From Mucidula mucida (taxonomy: Eukaryota > Basidiomycota > Agaricomycetes > Agaricales > Physalacriaceae): DNA of 64,000 nucleotides. This document shows, in pieces, positions 31,869-43,832 of the stretch (position 1 is the first letter of the stretch; each line of letters begins with the position of its first letter). The DNA lies in the NCBI GenBank assembly GCA_015501055.1, contig JADNYV010000100.1, forward strand, positions 1 through 64,000. The letters run 5' to 3'. The notes under the pieces were generated by a model. That model was given only the letters and a program-made list of their open reading frames with translations, did no database searches and was not told the origin of the DNA. The translations under genes and the position numbers were made by a program.

Positions 31869-31965
31869 CTCTCTGGCTGGGAGTCGAACCCAGCTTTCAG
31901 GCGCTCACAATATGAATGTCTGACCAGATGACAGGCGCGTGTACTAACCGATATACTACCAGAGA
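31869..31965 (-). tRNA. tRNA-Asp(GTC) with intron
   Basis: Minus strand: acceptor TCTCTGG/CCAGAGA, D-arm gtatatcggttagtac, anticodon loop CTGTCA, an intron of about 23 nt, and a perfect T-arm CTGGG-TTCGACT-CCCAG, with discriminator G. The anticodon stem is cgcgc/gcgcc, so one closing pair is a C-C mismatch. It is the best preserved of three tRNA-Asp related sequences here. Confidence 0.85.
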
Positions 31966-32649
31966 TGGAGCCAGAGAATGTACAAGTAGTTTATAGCTTA
32001 AAAGGAATGGGTCCATTCCTCTCCCAAAGGACTTAGGCAATAACAGTTCCCCAGCGAGCGCATCAGCATCAATCCTCAGCATGTCTATCTCATTCCATTT
32101 TAATTTAGTGAGTGCTCAGTAGTCGGCAGTACGGGGACTTGGCGGTAATCAATGAGTTCTCCTAGTGGGCCGGCGACCAGCACGACCAGGGTATATCGTT
32201 GTCTTCGCTGTTCAAGTTTTTCTTCTAATCGCCCAACGCCTCCTCCGCTCATCCTAACACCAACAAGCTATCAATAAACGTGGCGGACAGACGTGCAGAT
32301 CATTCAGCTGCAGGAGGTGGTCGTAACGTCCCGTCTCTAGAGCCTTGTACGCGACCTCGCAGTACGACCTGATGGCCCATGGTGGCGGGGACGAATGCCG
32401 GGCTGTGATATTGATCGTGACATATTGGAAGTGGTGGTCTCTTTCGCGTAGAAAGTCGGCATTGCTCGAGTACACTTGGTTTGATTCAAGCTTAACGATC
32501 TTCTGGAATGTCATGCTAGTGTCCTTTTCGAACAATTTCATCTTGTCGGTGTTGACAACTTTAAATCTTGCTGTACGGGAGCGTCAAAAAGCCCTTCTGC
32601 GAAGTACATGGATTTTTTAGAAGCGGTAGTAACACAGACCGGTGGATGG
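31966..32649. other. intergenic stretch with one unrecognised open frame
   Basis: A minus-strand frame at 32254-32541 (MKLFEKDTSMTFQKIVKLES...) reads like protein but I do not recognise it. It may be a decayed exon. Nothing else is supported. Confidence 0.35.
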
Positions 32650-33899
32650 TCAGGGATAGGATGATATGATTGCAGCGTCAAGCCAGTCTTCGATACGCGA
32701 TGCGATGAATGTCAACAGCTCGGTCATGGCATCGTCCAGCGTCGGCCGGGGCTGAAGGTTCCTTCTCCATCGACCGAGCCAGAAATGGTCGTAGATCATC
32801 CATTTGTTCGAAATAGTCCTGCCGGAAGGTAAGCGCGGAGGCGTAGGAATGAAAGAATACACACGTCACAAATTGACTGGAATGTCGCCCCAATATTATA
32901 AACGTCAAGTGAGAATGGATTATAGGGTGTGTCGGCATCATAATTCTCTTCAGACAGCTCGGGCGTCGAGGTGATTCCGCAGCGGATTGGACGCAACGCG
33001 TCATGGCGCCCACCCACAAAGTGTTGAGAGGTCGCGAAGTCAACGATGTAGTATTTTTGCCTGGCATTGACATCAAAGCTTTGAAACGAGATTGTTTCCT
33101 ATGCCGTCTCTGCTCTCGTAGTTGAACGAAAAGTGGAAACCTTGTGGACATACGTCGGTGGCATCCATCATGAAGTTGTAAGTACACGCATCTCTACGAA
33201 CAGTGTCTGAATCGTGACTGTTCCTGAGGAATATGAAGAAAGCCTACCCATGGCATATGTTCAGACTGTGCATAAAACCGACTCCCTAAACAAGCGATAG
33301 TGAGCTGGCTTACTCCTGCTTAAGAGTGGATAGAGCATACCTCGACGATTTGACGCAGACATTCCAGCACCTCCCGACGGCAGTGAAAATATGGCGTTTC
33401 GAAATGGCGTAATTTGGGCGTGACAACGATTACAGTGTTGGGATCATCCGGAACGGGGAGGACTTGCAGTAGCGGCACAGTATGGTTCAATGGCGACTGT
33501 GTAGATTTTGAAAGAAAGCAGAGCATCGATAATTCTTCTGTCGCCAGTGAGACACGCTTCAGCGCGACTGCAAATCCGTCTTTGATCTGAATCACATCAA
33601 GAACTTTGGTGACCTGTGTCGAAATTGTCAGTGTCCCCAGGAGTTTCTCATTCAGATGACGGATAATGCACTCAATGCCAGTCCTCAACGCTATCTAGCG
33701 CGCAGTCTGGTCCTGCCCCAAGCCAAGACGGGATCCAGTCAGGCTGGTACCGAAAACGCAATCGATAACCGTTGTCTAAAAGATATGAATATTGTGTAAC
33801 CCAGAATTTCTCCCTAGCATCTCGGGAATCTTTGGACTTTTCAATTCCATCGGTTGTTTCATAGTGTGGACGTTGTGAGCAAGAATATGAACACAGCAA
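32650..33899 (-). pseudogene. third HGD-type kinase-like copy, decayed
   Basis: Same exon order as the genes in the arms: EKFWVTQYSYLLDNGYRLRF, then KDGFAVALKRVSLATEELSM, FHCRREVLECLRQIVE, GVGFMHSLNICHG, DACTYNFMMDATDVCPQGFH, IVDFATSQHFVGGRHDALRP, NPFSLDVYNIGATFQSICD, and the C-terminal LDDAMTELLTFIASRIEDWL. A stop lies in the exon after SKL, and a frameshift at about 32760 splits the C-terminus (MEKEPSAPAD versus PTLDDAMTE). Residue changes show it diverged long before the two arm copies. It lies between them, in the same orientation as the left one. Confidence 0.75.
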
Positions 33900-35254
33900 T
33901 CGAAAAAACGTGACGTTCCATCACGCTAACCTAATACTGACACGCCTTCGTCTCTTAACATCATCGACAGAGATCAACGTGCCGTTCATCAGCACCGCAG
34001 ACGACTTCCTGCTGGAGCTCCCTGCAAAACTCATTCTTCATTCTCAATGCCACGCGCTCGAGTTTCTGTATCTAGTCAAGCGCACTGGTCTCTAGGCTCG
34101 CCTCCGACTCGATGAACGAAGTGCAGCTCTTCCTCGTATGTGGACGGAGCAGGAGAGTAACAACAATATGGTACCGTTGGTCATGCGCACATCCTGCATG
34201 GACTTCGACAGCACCGAACCGAAGATGAGCTTTCTCCTAGAAATTCGAGACCACCCGTGCTGCAGGAAGACGATTGACCGCGTCAGATCAAAGGCGTACA
34301 TCTCGTCTTTGGTGATATCGACCCAGGTTCTTTGTGGCGTGGCGCATCTGGGACAGGGAACTGTGGGTCAAAAGGTTGGAACCTGACAGTGCACAGGAAA
34401 TTCTAGCGTTCAAGAAAGCGAGTGGAGGACCGCGCTGTTCTTCTACCTTGTAACACGACGATGGGCCTTCACTTTGACAGGTTCAACAGTCGCGGCCGCC
34501 TTTGACCGTCAAGCTTGTGATTCCATTTCATTGTCGCAGCCGTCATGTGGATCCGCCACCATGTGCTTGTTGAATTGAACGATTGTCTCGTAGATCCTCC
34601 CGGGGTCGAACAGTATGAAGCGCCGTATACGCCTGTGTATCCTATAGACACACACTGGTTAATGGAAGACTCTGCTACTACTACTGCAGATGCCCAATGC
34701 CTCGTCTATTAACTCTAAAGCCTCATGGTGCACGGAAATTCACGTCTCAGGGAGACACCTTGATTGGAAAATGCAGAGGAGCCAACCTCATGTGTTCGCG
34801 TCTCACATTCAGCAAGTGGACATCGCAACGGGGAAATGTCGGTCACGAGTGATACGATATGGAGGGGAGGGTTGGCTGTTCATTGGACACATTCTTGGTG
34901 ATTTACGCGTGTCGTAACCTCACAGTGAGTATACTTTAACTAACATCTAGTCTCTCAGGCGAAACGACCCGTCGAACCCATGATCCTCGTCGGAGCATGT
35001 TGACTAGGCCCGACATCCGACCATGCGCACACTCTCTCTTGTTCGGTGCCTAAAATAGCTTCCAGAACACAGTACTTAACGAGTTCAGACGCAGAGGTGC
35101 GAAGAAGCATAGGTAGAGTAACTTCTTCTATGGTGGTTCCTGGGTTCGCCGACGGTAATCATCCGAGCTCGAGGTCGCGCGGGTATTATATCCAAGGCGA
35201 TATTTCTTTGGCCGGCCCGGTCATTCGATGTGGCGTGTATTCGCAGCCCCTGTC
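33900..35254. other. stretch with unrecognised decayed frames
   Basis: A minus-strand frame at 34092-34301 (MYAFDLTRSIVFLQHGWSRI...) with CPRC upstream, and plus-strand frames at 33910-34386, could be remnants of a gene I cannot name. No intact gene is seen. The right arm of the duplication begins at 35255. Confidence 0.35.
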
Positions 35255-35626
35255 GCGGGATTACGGAATGCGAGTAATGATGGAGAAGCGGAGTGTATAG
35301 TCTGTAGGAAGTCTTACTCTGTTATCGCCCAGACAAGCTATTCATCTAGAGCAGCAGGACGAGCCTATCCAGACACTTTGGCTCCAGAGTTGCCTCAGAG
35401 TCGAAAGGGCATCAGACGCGATCTGTGGGGAGTGTTTGCACATGGATGATGTAGGGTCATCAAGTCCAGTGCACTCTCGTGATCTCTTTCAACACACGAA
35501 CGCGGGGCCCCATGACCTTGACTTCTTTAATGAGGCACGCTTCAGCGCCTTGTTTTGCTTTAAAAGACTTGCGCTCTATGCTTGGCCCCTCCTTAGGTTA
35601 TCCTCCAGTGCCTAACCGTTGCCATC
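35255..35626. promoter_or_regulatory. upstream region of the MFS transporter (right copy)
   Basis: Equivalent of 18656-19027. Beyond 35255 the flank differs entirely from that of the left arm, so the upstream context of the two transporter copies is different. Confidence 0.45.
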
Positions 35627-37631
35627 ATGGCGAAAGGAGTACGTTTATTCCTACTGGAATCTGCTGTTTCATTGTTTCTAACACACACGCTCTCCCCCTC
35701 TAGTACAACGCCCGTATTGCATCAAATCCCGTGCGCCGTTCATCTCCATCGCTATCTATCATCAGGAAACTGACTGTCTTGTCGCGCAGTACATCGTAGG
35801 TTCGTTCGCATGTATCGGCGGAGGCCTCTTCGGTCTGGACATCTCGTCCATGTCTGGTGTACTTAGTGTATGACACTTTATCCCTTCTCTCTTTCTATTT
35901 CGCCCTGACTTGTGTCCGCAGAACGAAGCCTACAAGCGCACATTCTCCCACGTACGTTCATCACCTTAGCTTTGTATGTATGAATGCCGACCGAATGTCT
36001 CCTTCCAGCCCGGCTCCGATGCGCAGGGTGCCATAGTCGCAGCAATGCCCGCCGGCTCCCTCGTCGGCGCGCTCATGGTCACCCAACTCGCAGACCGCAT
36101 CGGGCGCAAGAAAACAATCATCCTCTCCGGCCTCATCTGGGTCATCGGCTCCATCCTCCAATGCGCCTCCGTTGTACGCTACCCCCCTTTCCTATCCCTC
36201 TTCCATGATTGATTGATTTCTTACAGAACCGCGGCATGCTCGTCGTCGGGCGCATCATCTCCGGCATCTCCGTCGGGATCGCCTCCGCCGTCGTGCCCAT
36301 CTACCAATCCGAAATCACCGAGCCGCGCATTCGCGGGCGGCTCGTCTCTCTGCAGCAGTGGTCCATCACATGGGGCATCCTCATCCAATACTTTGTCCAA
36401 TTCGGGTGTTCGTACATTGACGGTGTGGCGTCCTTCCGTATCCCATGGGGGCTGCAGATGATCCCTGCGATATTCCTCTCGGCGGGCATGCTCATATTTC
36501 CCGAGTCGCCGAGGTGGCTGTTTGATCATGGGCGGGAGGAGGAGGCTTTGGAGATTCTCGCTGATCTGCATGGGGGCGGGGATCCGAATATTGAGCTAGT
36601 GCTTTTGGAGTTTGAGGAGATCAAGGAGCAAGTTCTCTTCGAGCGTACGGAGGGTGCAAAGTCGTATCTCGACCTGTTGAAACCCGGTATGCCGCGTCGT
36701 GTGGGGCTGGGTATGGCGCTCCAGATGTGGTCGCAGTTGTCCGGTATGAACGTCATGATGTATGTCGTCGGGTTGCTTTGTCTCTTGGGTTGTACTGACT
36801 TTTGAGCGACAGGTACTATATCGTGTATGTCTTCCAAGGGGCAGGTATCACCGGTCGTCGCGGTAATCTGATTTCTGCCGTGCGTGTCTATCTCACCTTT
36901 CGCTGCGATCTCTAATACGACCACCCTTAGTCCGTTCAATACGTGCTTAACGTCGTGTTAACCATCCCCGCTATCATCTACATCGACAAGTGGGGCCGTC
37001 GTCCGATGTTGCTTGCCGGTACCCTGCTTATGGGTTTCTTCCTCTTCCTCGTCGGTGGTCTCCAAGGTGGCTTTGGAGATTGGGGAGAGGTTGACGGAGC
37101 CCGCGTTTGGGTTATCACAGGCCACGACAGCATCACCAAAGGAGTCATCGTCTGCTCTTACTTTTTCGTGTGCTCGTTCGCTATTACCATGGGCCCGGTG
37201 TCGTGGACATACCCAGCCGAATTGGTACGCGCATTCAATTCGCTCATCCGCCAGATACTAATTCAGCTGTGTAGTTCCCACTCAAAGTCCGCGCAAAGGC
37301 TGTCTCGATATCCACCGCGACCAACTGGGTGTTCAACTTTGCGCTGGCGTGGGCCGTGCCGCCGGGTCTCTCTAATATCGCGTGGAAGACGTATCTGATC
37401 TTTGGGACGTTCAACTTTGCGGCGTTTATCCACATCTTTTTCATGTACCCAGAGACTGTGGGGCGCTCGCTGGAGGAGGTGGAGGATATCTTTAAGCAGG
37501 GACATGTCTTCACTGCATGGAAGATTGGGAAGCATGTCGGTAAGAAGACGTTGGAGGAGGTTGTAGGTAAGACGAAAGAGCTTGAGGGGGGCAAGTCGTC
37601 GATGAGCGACGATCATGATGAGAAGGCGTAG
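35627..37631 (+). CDS. MFS sugar transporter (right copy)
   Basis: ATG at 35627 (MAKG), then intron 35639-35702, exon YNARIASNP, intron to about 35789, and YIVGSFACIGGGLFGLDISS. The downstream exons have the same sequence and splice sites as in the left copy, with DRIGRKK, PESPRWLFDHGREEEAL, DKWGRRPMLLAG and PETVGRSLEEVEDIF. The stop follows SSMSDDHDEKA. Only isolated silent or conservative differences from the left copy are seen. Both appear intact, so the locus carries two functional-looking transporters in opposite orientation. Confidence 0.9.
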
Positions 37632-37748
37632 GGAAATTCGATGGGGGATGCTTTTGCCATGCCATTTTATGTGTGTTTTTGTATCTGTACTACGAATTAC
37701 TCTTCTGTGTAGTGGTGCCTAGCTAGCAGACATCCACCGCTTAGTATG

Positions 37749-37917
37749 AGTGTTTACAACTATAACCACATTCACACCGGGTCAGACGGTGCACACTCAC
37801 ACTCGGGGGGTGCACACGCACACCCGGGGGCATTGCCGCGCGATGAAAATGCCAAAATTGATAATTGATCTGTGGCGCCGGTTAGGTTAGGGTGAGTTGG
37901 TGACTCCTACACTACAC
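37749..37917 (-). repeat. solo MITE end, copy C
   Basis: Inverted counterpart of copy A, duplicated together with the arm. It begins GAGTGTTTACAACTAT and ends near cctaacctaacc...gagtcacc. Confidence 0.75.
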
Positions 37918-38185
37918 TGAAGTGTGTGCATCAACGCATTTTGACCGGCACCTTCCATCCATCCATCCACGCAGTCCAACTCCCGGTGATATCGAGACAA
38001 GGACTATACCTGCGCCTACGGCGCCGGAGGCGCGCATCCAAAAAAGAAAAGAAAAGAAAGAGGACGACAAAGGGTCTGGAATTCGCCGAATGAGTAAGCA
38101 CGCTGTACCGGCAATCCGTCGGCATATAGTCGTGCTACCCGCGTGTTTCTTACTCACCACTTCCACAGACTCAGAGCTACGAAGC

Positions 38186-39488
38186 ATGAAAACACGCGAT
38201 GGTCTCGAGAAGTTGGAGGACCCCAGAACCGATACGGAATACTTCTGGGTTTCGCACTATACCTATCTTGCGGAAAATGGGTACCAACTGCGCCCTCGGT
38301 ACCGGCCGGGCTGGGTTCCTTCTTGGCTCGGTGCACCGGGGCCCCTCAGGTTGAGTACATTCGAAGACTGGCACTTACCCATTGTAAGTGATATCCTCCA
38401 AGGTGTACATCTGAGGCTGATATGTCAAGCCCTCACCCATCGTTATCGACGCTATCCGAATCGAAGACGGTTTCGCAGTTGCTCTCAAGCGTGTCCCAGT
38501 GGCCACCCAGGAATTATCCGCACTTCGCTTTCTCTCGTTGGATCCAGTGACACAGTCGCCTTTGAACCATACTGTCCCGCTGCTACAGGTTCTCCCTGTT
38601 CCAGGCGATTCGGAGGCTATTACTGTCATGCCCAAGCTACGAGAGTTCATGTGGCCATACTTTCATTGCCGACGGGAAGTACTTGAATGCCTGCGTCAAA
38701 TCATCGAGGTACGTCTGTCTTGTCTTCGCTTAAAAGGGCAGACCGACTCACTGTTGATCGGCCAGGGAGTTGGCTTCATGCACAGTCTGGGTATTTGCCA
38801 TGGGTAGGTCTTCTTCGTCTTCCAAGTGGACAGCGACAACTTAACGTTGGGTGTAGAGATGCATGTACTTACAACTTCATGATGGATGCCACGGAAGTAT
38901 GTCCTCGAGGGTTCCACTACGCTTTTCCTCAAAGCATTGATGGCACTGGGGACAATCTTGTAACGAAACCCCGATGCCAATGCCAGGTGCGGTACTACAT
39001 AATCGACTTCGAGACCTCTCAGCAGTTCAGCTGTGACCGCGACTATGCATTGCGTCAGGTTGATGATACACGCTGCGATATCCCTTTTTCACCCGAACTC
39101 GCTGAAGCAAACATCATTGCTAAAGTGCCGTACAATCCGTTTCGCCTGGACGTTTTCAATATTGGGGCGACTTTCCAATTGATTTGTGAAGTGCGTGGGA
39201 TATTGGTTCTACGAGCATGCGCTTACTTCTCAACAGGATTACTTCGGACAATTGGACGAGCTACAACCTTTTTTGGGTTGGTTGGCAGCGCAAGAACCTT
39301 CAGCGCGCCCCCGATTAGAGGATGCAATGAAAGAACTTCTGGTGTTCATTGCATCTCGCAGTGAGGAGTGGTTGGATTTTCCGACGACGCGTATCTATCT
39401 CTGCTCTGTTACCGGTAAACGTTACGAAAACTCGACACAATTTGAAAAGATTCTGGATCATTATACCACTACTAGAAATAGTTCATAA
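38186..39488 (+). CDS. HGD-type protein-kinase-like protein (right copy)
   Basis: Same exon structure as the left copy: MKTRDGLEKLEDPRTDTEYF, KRVPVATQELSALRFLSLDP, GVGFMHSLGICHG, DACTYNFMMDATE, YYIIDFETS, DAMKELLVFIASRSEEWLDF. Differences from the left copy cluster at the end of exon 1 before the splice donor (about 38350-38385) and at the C-terminus (EKILDHY for GKILLDHY), where a codon is lost. Catalytic residues are the same. It is probably functional if the left copy is. Confidence 0.76.
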
Positions 39489-40823
39489 ATTCACCCTACT
39501 ACGTGAAAACGATGAATACAGTTGCAGTTGTCTCTTCGTCTTTGTAGGCAGCCTAACAGTATGGAATTCTGTCAGAAACTTTCTCCTTTCGTTATCAAGT
39601 GGGCAATATGACCACAATTTTCAGTGGGGGCGTTGATCCGGATGTACTACCAGGGCGCGCTGCGCCGCCCATTTGGCATGTAGTTGCGAGATTCCGTCCT
39701 GGATAATGGCAGATGGCCAACTTACATCCCTATTCAAGTGTCAACTACTTAGTCACCAGTACCATGGGGCTTCGACTTCGTGTGATGCAGGCCTACTTAT
39801 GCGCCGCACAGTTGCGGCACAGTCACATTCAGCGTAGAAAGAGGTCAACCCAGAACTCTCGATTTCATTCAAAATGTCTTGATTCGCGTTTTCTGCATGC
39901 TGTTTGTTAGTTTGGCTTCTTTTAGCAATGATTTCGCGATTCGTGCTGCGGAGAGTAAGTAGCGGCCCCCAAACACTGCACGGAGCGCGGGAAATTCCTC
40001 CTCCTTCGATGATTGTGAGCGTCAGCACTAGAGGAGATATGCGCTGATTTCCGAGTCCTGTGCACATCTATTCAATGGGACGGAGACAACAATATTCGGT
40101 GTGACAACCTTCCAGAATCGAATGCTGACATACATAGATGTATCTCGCTCCCAGACGCATGAAAGTGACACAGCGGCGGACTTTTCTGAGGTTCTCGAAG
40201 GCCATAAGGCAAGAAATCGACGAATATCGAGTGTGGCGCTGATCCGGATGTTTTATAGGTGAGGCGCTTCACCTGTCAACTACCGCGTATACGTTTCTCG
40301 TGCAATGTCGCGGAGAATGGAAGACGCGTAGCGCTACTACAACCCTATACAATCATTATTCAGTCACTAGAACAAAGTGACGTCGACTTCCCAACGGAGG
40401 ACAACACTACGCAGTCACATCAACACGAGGTTACGAGCTGTAGAATGAATTGAACTCCGCTCGGTTCCGATTATTGTTATGCCTCGCATGTTCAGCGTGT
40501 TCTTTCCCAATTCAACCTCCTCTGGCGCCGGTGTATTGATTTAAAGCTGTAGAGGGAGACGCTTCCATGGTAGTCACACGCTACATAGGCGCTTGTCGGT
40601 AATTTTTTCCACGGCAGGATCTTGATTATTGTTTCACCGTTCCGGCATGAGTGACTGTCAAGTCAGTTCCCTCGCGAAGAGCGTCGCCGGGTTACGCACC
40701 GACTCCTGGAACTCACCTTTCCTTGTACACGAGGTATCTAGCGTCCATATTGACGGGGAAATCAAGTGCATAAAATTTCCTGATTTAGAACGGAGACAAA
40801 GGTTTCTTGCTTGTCTACATTCA
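39489..40823. other. non-coding stretch of the right arm
   Basis: Counterpart of 13.46-14.79 kb, with increasing divergence rightward. No gene seen. Confidence 0.5.
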
Positions 40824-41937
40824 TCTGAATAAACGTCAGGAAGTAAGCGCCCCAGGCCCCGTCTAGAGTTCATGTACGATAGCCAATATCCTACACCGTC
40901 ATTCTGACCGAAAGCCTCTTCAAAACTCGTCAAGTCTTGGTCCAATTTAGCCCAAAGAGGCGGCCGTTGACCTGCATGAACTCGTGATAAGTGGAAAAGC
41001 CACATTCAGAACATCACTCACGGAGCAACCAGCACTGCAGTAAGGGTCTGACATACATCGAAAAGGCGTCATGAACACGAAGCGTACATGGTCCGGAGTG
41101 TTCCCCAATGAGAAGGTCCCGAGCCAGAATGAGGCTCTGCATGTGCTCGTCGGCGGAAGACGAAATGGACAGCGAGATGAGCGAGTCCTCGTCAGCATAT
41201 CCTGGGACCTTCTTGGTGTAGAAGAACTCAAGTGAGTGAAATATGTTGTAGAGAAGAAAGAGCTCGTCGTCGTCGGTCGAAGGTGGCGTTCCCACTGAGT
41301 GTGGTCGCCAAGTCCCAGGTCGAAGAATTTTCGAATGGCGTTACAGTAACGGAAAACGTGAACCTGTTCAGCGGGGTAGCGAGCTGAGAGAGCGCTGGAT
41401 GTTATTGAGCAGTTCACAGTCCACACCGGCGACGAGTGGCGGTTCTACCAGCACGCTCTGAATTCTCTCCTGCAGCTCTCGACTCTCTTCTGCAGCTCGA
41501 TTAAGGCTCATCCTTCCGCATTCATTTTTCCCGCAAAACAGCGTTCTGTCTCGAAGGTCGGACCGTCTTTTGGTGGCGTCCATTCCGACTGCCATTTCGA
41601 ATGCGCTAACGTCCTCCTCCACGATGTACAAAGACAATAGCCGAGATCTCAGGGACACTATCATCTGGCGCTCCGCGTTGCGCCTGGTTGATGACGATAA
41701 AGCAGTCGTGGATGAGCGCCATGATGATCTGGGCATCGTGGCCGGTGAGAATGATCGCTCCTTTTCGTCGGCTGGGGAGTACGGTCGTGGCAGGCAGGTC
41801 GTCGCTCGCTGTAGAACGGGGAGGGGAGTCGGTACTCCTTGAAGAACCCTTGGCGCGTCTATAACATCTTTTCCCAGCAGAACGAGGATGGCGCGGGATA
41901 TTTTCGATGGAGCATTGAGACGCAGGCATACCGACAA
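40824..41937 (-). pseudogene. unrecognised gene in right arm, frameshifted
   Basis: The minus-strand frame starts at 41937 (MSVCLRLNAPSKISRAILVL), then DVIDAPRVLQGVPTPLPVLQ, SLYIVEEDVSAFEMAVGMDA and LQERIQSVLVEPPLVAGVDC. It shifts frame near 41690 and again before DDDELFLLYNIFHSLEFFYT. ADEDSLISLSISSSADEHMQ and GQRPPLWAKLDQDLTSFEEA match the left copy. The lesions are at other places than in the left copy, so each decayed separately after the duplication. Function unknown. Confidence 0.55.
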
Positions 41938-42143
41938 GGGATGGAATAGTGCCGAGTCTAGTTAAAGACGCTTGACTATCATACTACAAAAAGAACAAAG
42001 GAACAAGAACATACAATTAGAGCGCGCTCTATTGTTCCATATCCAGTCGCATTGACAAAGGATATCGACAATAGAGCTGAACATATGCCAACTATTGACC
42101 TCTGTCAGTATCCGGCGCAAAAGTCAGCGTTATTATTGCTCGG

Positions 42144-43251
42144 GTGCGAGTTTGCTTGAAGTTCAGTCTGAGTCGCGTCATCAATTGCCGATGGAGTGCC
42201 GGTGGCAACGGTACTCTTAACATCTCTGATTCGGATTGCGCGCGTAAATGCCGCCAAATCATGAGTATCTATAGGGAGCTGCGTCGTCTGGGGTATTTTT
42301 ATCGTCGCGGACATGCTTTCCTTTTGCTAACTGGACTCGACAGTGCTGATAGTTTCTTCGAGGACAATCTGCGAAAGATTGTCGTTATTGGAGGACAGTC
42401 GGGTAGGTGTTTGTCCAATTCATGGAGGTCATTGTCGGCTTATGCACTGGTTATTGAGCTGGAAAGAGTTCCCTAGTCGAGGCGGTTTCTGGTGTACGCT
42501 CAAATCCTTTTTTCAGTAGCAATTCCGGAGAAGTAACGGCTCGTCAGATTACTGTTTCACGAGACAGTGGGACATTGTACAAGGTGCCCTACTGATCTTC
42601 TGCTTTCATATTGCGTAGTACTCATCACCGCGAAAGATGCCCGATGGAATGTACAACTTGAATGTCCAGCGACTCGTCAACGTGGTCCTGCACCATCAAT
42701 CTCCGTATTGAATTTGGCAGTGATGGACAAAAATTAGAAACACTGGATCCAATCGTACCGTTCGCTACCGTGACAAACAAGGACGACGTCGAGATATACC
42801 TGCGCCGCGCGCAAGTGCCTATCCTCAGCTCGACACGGCACCCGACATTATGTCAGAGGAAGACTGCGGCGGAGCTCAAGGCACTGGCTGCTGACGACGG
42901 GGTTCTAAAGTCCTCAAGAACTACGATTTAAGTCGAGGTGAAGTCACCAGATGTTACCGATCTGGTATTGGTGGATTTGCCTGGTAAGTATACGCACTGT
43001 CGGCCGATCATTGGAAAGGTCTTATACACAGCGCGGACGACAAAGAGGTCGAGCTGATCAAAGGCCTGGTCCAAGACAAGATCAAGAACGATAAGACAAT
43101 CATCCTTGTCACGATTCCGATGAGTGGTATGTTTCTTTCCTTTAGGTTGTACTTTGTTCACTGGACTTATGGATTGTAGAGGACACGAAAGCCCAACGAG
43201 CCGTCAAGCTCGCGAGATTGGCCGACCCGGAAGGGAACCGTACCAATGGCA
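42144..43251 (+). pseudogene. dynamin-like GTPase, 5' part
   Basis: The exons read DNLRKIVVIGGQS, then across an intron (about 42402-42458) AGKSSLVEAVSG, forming the G1 loop GGQSAGKSS. RCPMEC follows (cf. TRCP in this family), then WSCTINLRIEFGSDGQKLE, DDVEIYLRRAQVPIL, and VTDLVLVDLPG with the G3 motif. After two introns come KNDKTIILVTIPMS and EDTKAQRAVKLARLADPEGN. Dynamins are membrane-remodelling GTPases. In-frame stops at about 42658 (TGA) and 42929 (TAA) show it is a pseudogene. The frame is cut at GNRTNG by the Gypsy element at 43252 and resumes at 51786. Confidence 0.82.
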
Positions 43252-43782
43252 TGTCTCGCTTTCATACTTGGTTCATCAATCTTCGAGGCGTTGTTGGAGA
43301 GGATGTCAATCCACTCGTGAGATAATGTGTTGAGGGTGTCGGAAGGATACGGGGATCACCGATGAAGTAGATTGCTGAGTCGCGGGAGTGGTATGCGAGA
43401 GTACGAGTAGAGTAGAGATGGGTATGCGTCGAGTATCAAATCGAGAGCACCGTTGGACCTTTAGACAACGATGGCTCACAGTCAGATCTGTCTGAATCTG
43501 GGAACAAAGGTAAGGTGTATTTTCCATAGGTAGAGCTATAAGTACTCGATAGGAATGTCAAGATGAAACTGAGTAAAGGACAGATAGGAAGTAATGGATA
43601 GTAATGATACTGTAAATGGTATAGAGGAATCACAAGCGAGGTCATGCAGACCTGTAAGGTGTCCTATGAAGCATAAAGGAGTAAGGTAGGATAAATGAAG
43701 GGGTATCTAGATGAAAACACAAGCACGTGTACCCGCGCAAATCAGTGTGAATTCTACGAGTGCGCGTATGCGTACTTCCACA
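43252..43782 (-). repeat. 3' LTR of Gypsy family 2
   Basis: In element orientation TGTGGAAGTACG...GCGAGACA, 531 bp. It agrees with the other LTR except in the last about 44 bp, which read differently (26 bp in the 5' LTR). The upstream purine tract is not obvious: the sequence before it is pyrimidine-rich on the element strand. Confidence 0.82.
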
Positions 43783-43832
43783 GTGGGGGGAACAAAATAG
43801 ACGTCGCCCCGACGTCGTCCTGCCTGAAGAAC

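Larger units (their letters stand above)
35255..42085 (-). repeat. right arm of the 6.8-kb inverted duplication
   Basis: Mirror of 12190-19027. The inner 4.5 kb (35.26-39.8 kb) is almost identical to the left arm; the outer 2.3 kb is clearly diverged. Confidence 0.93.
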
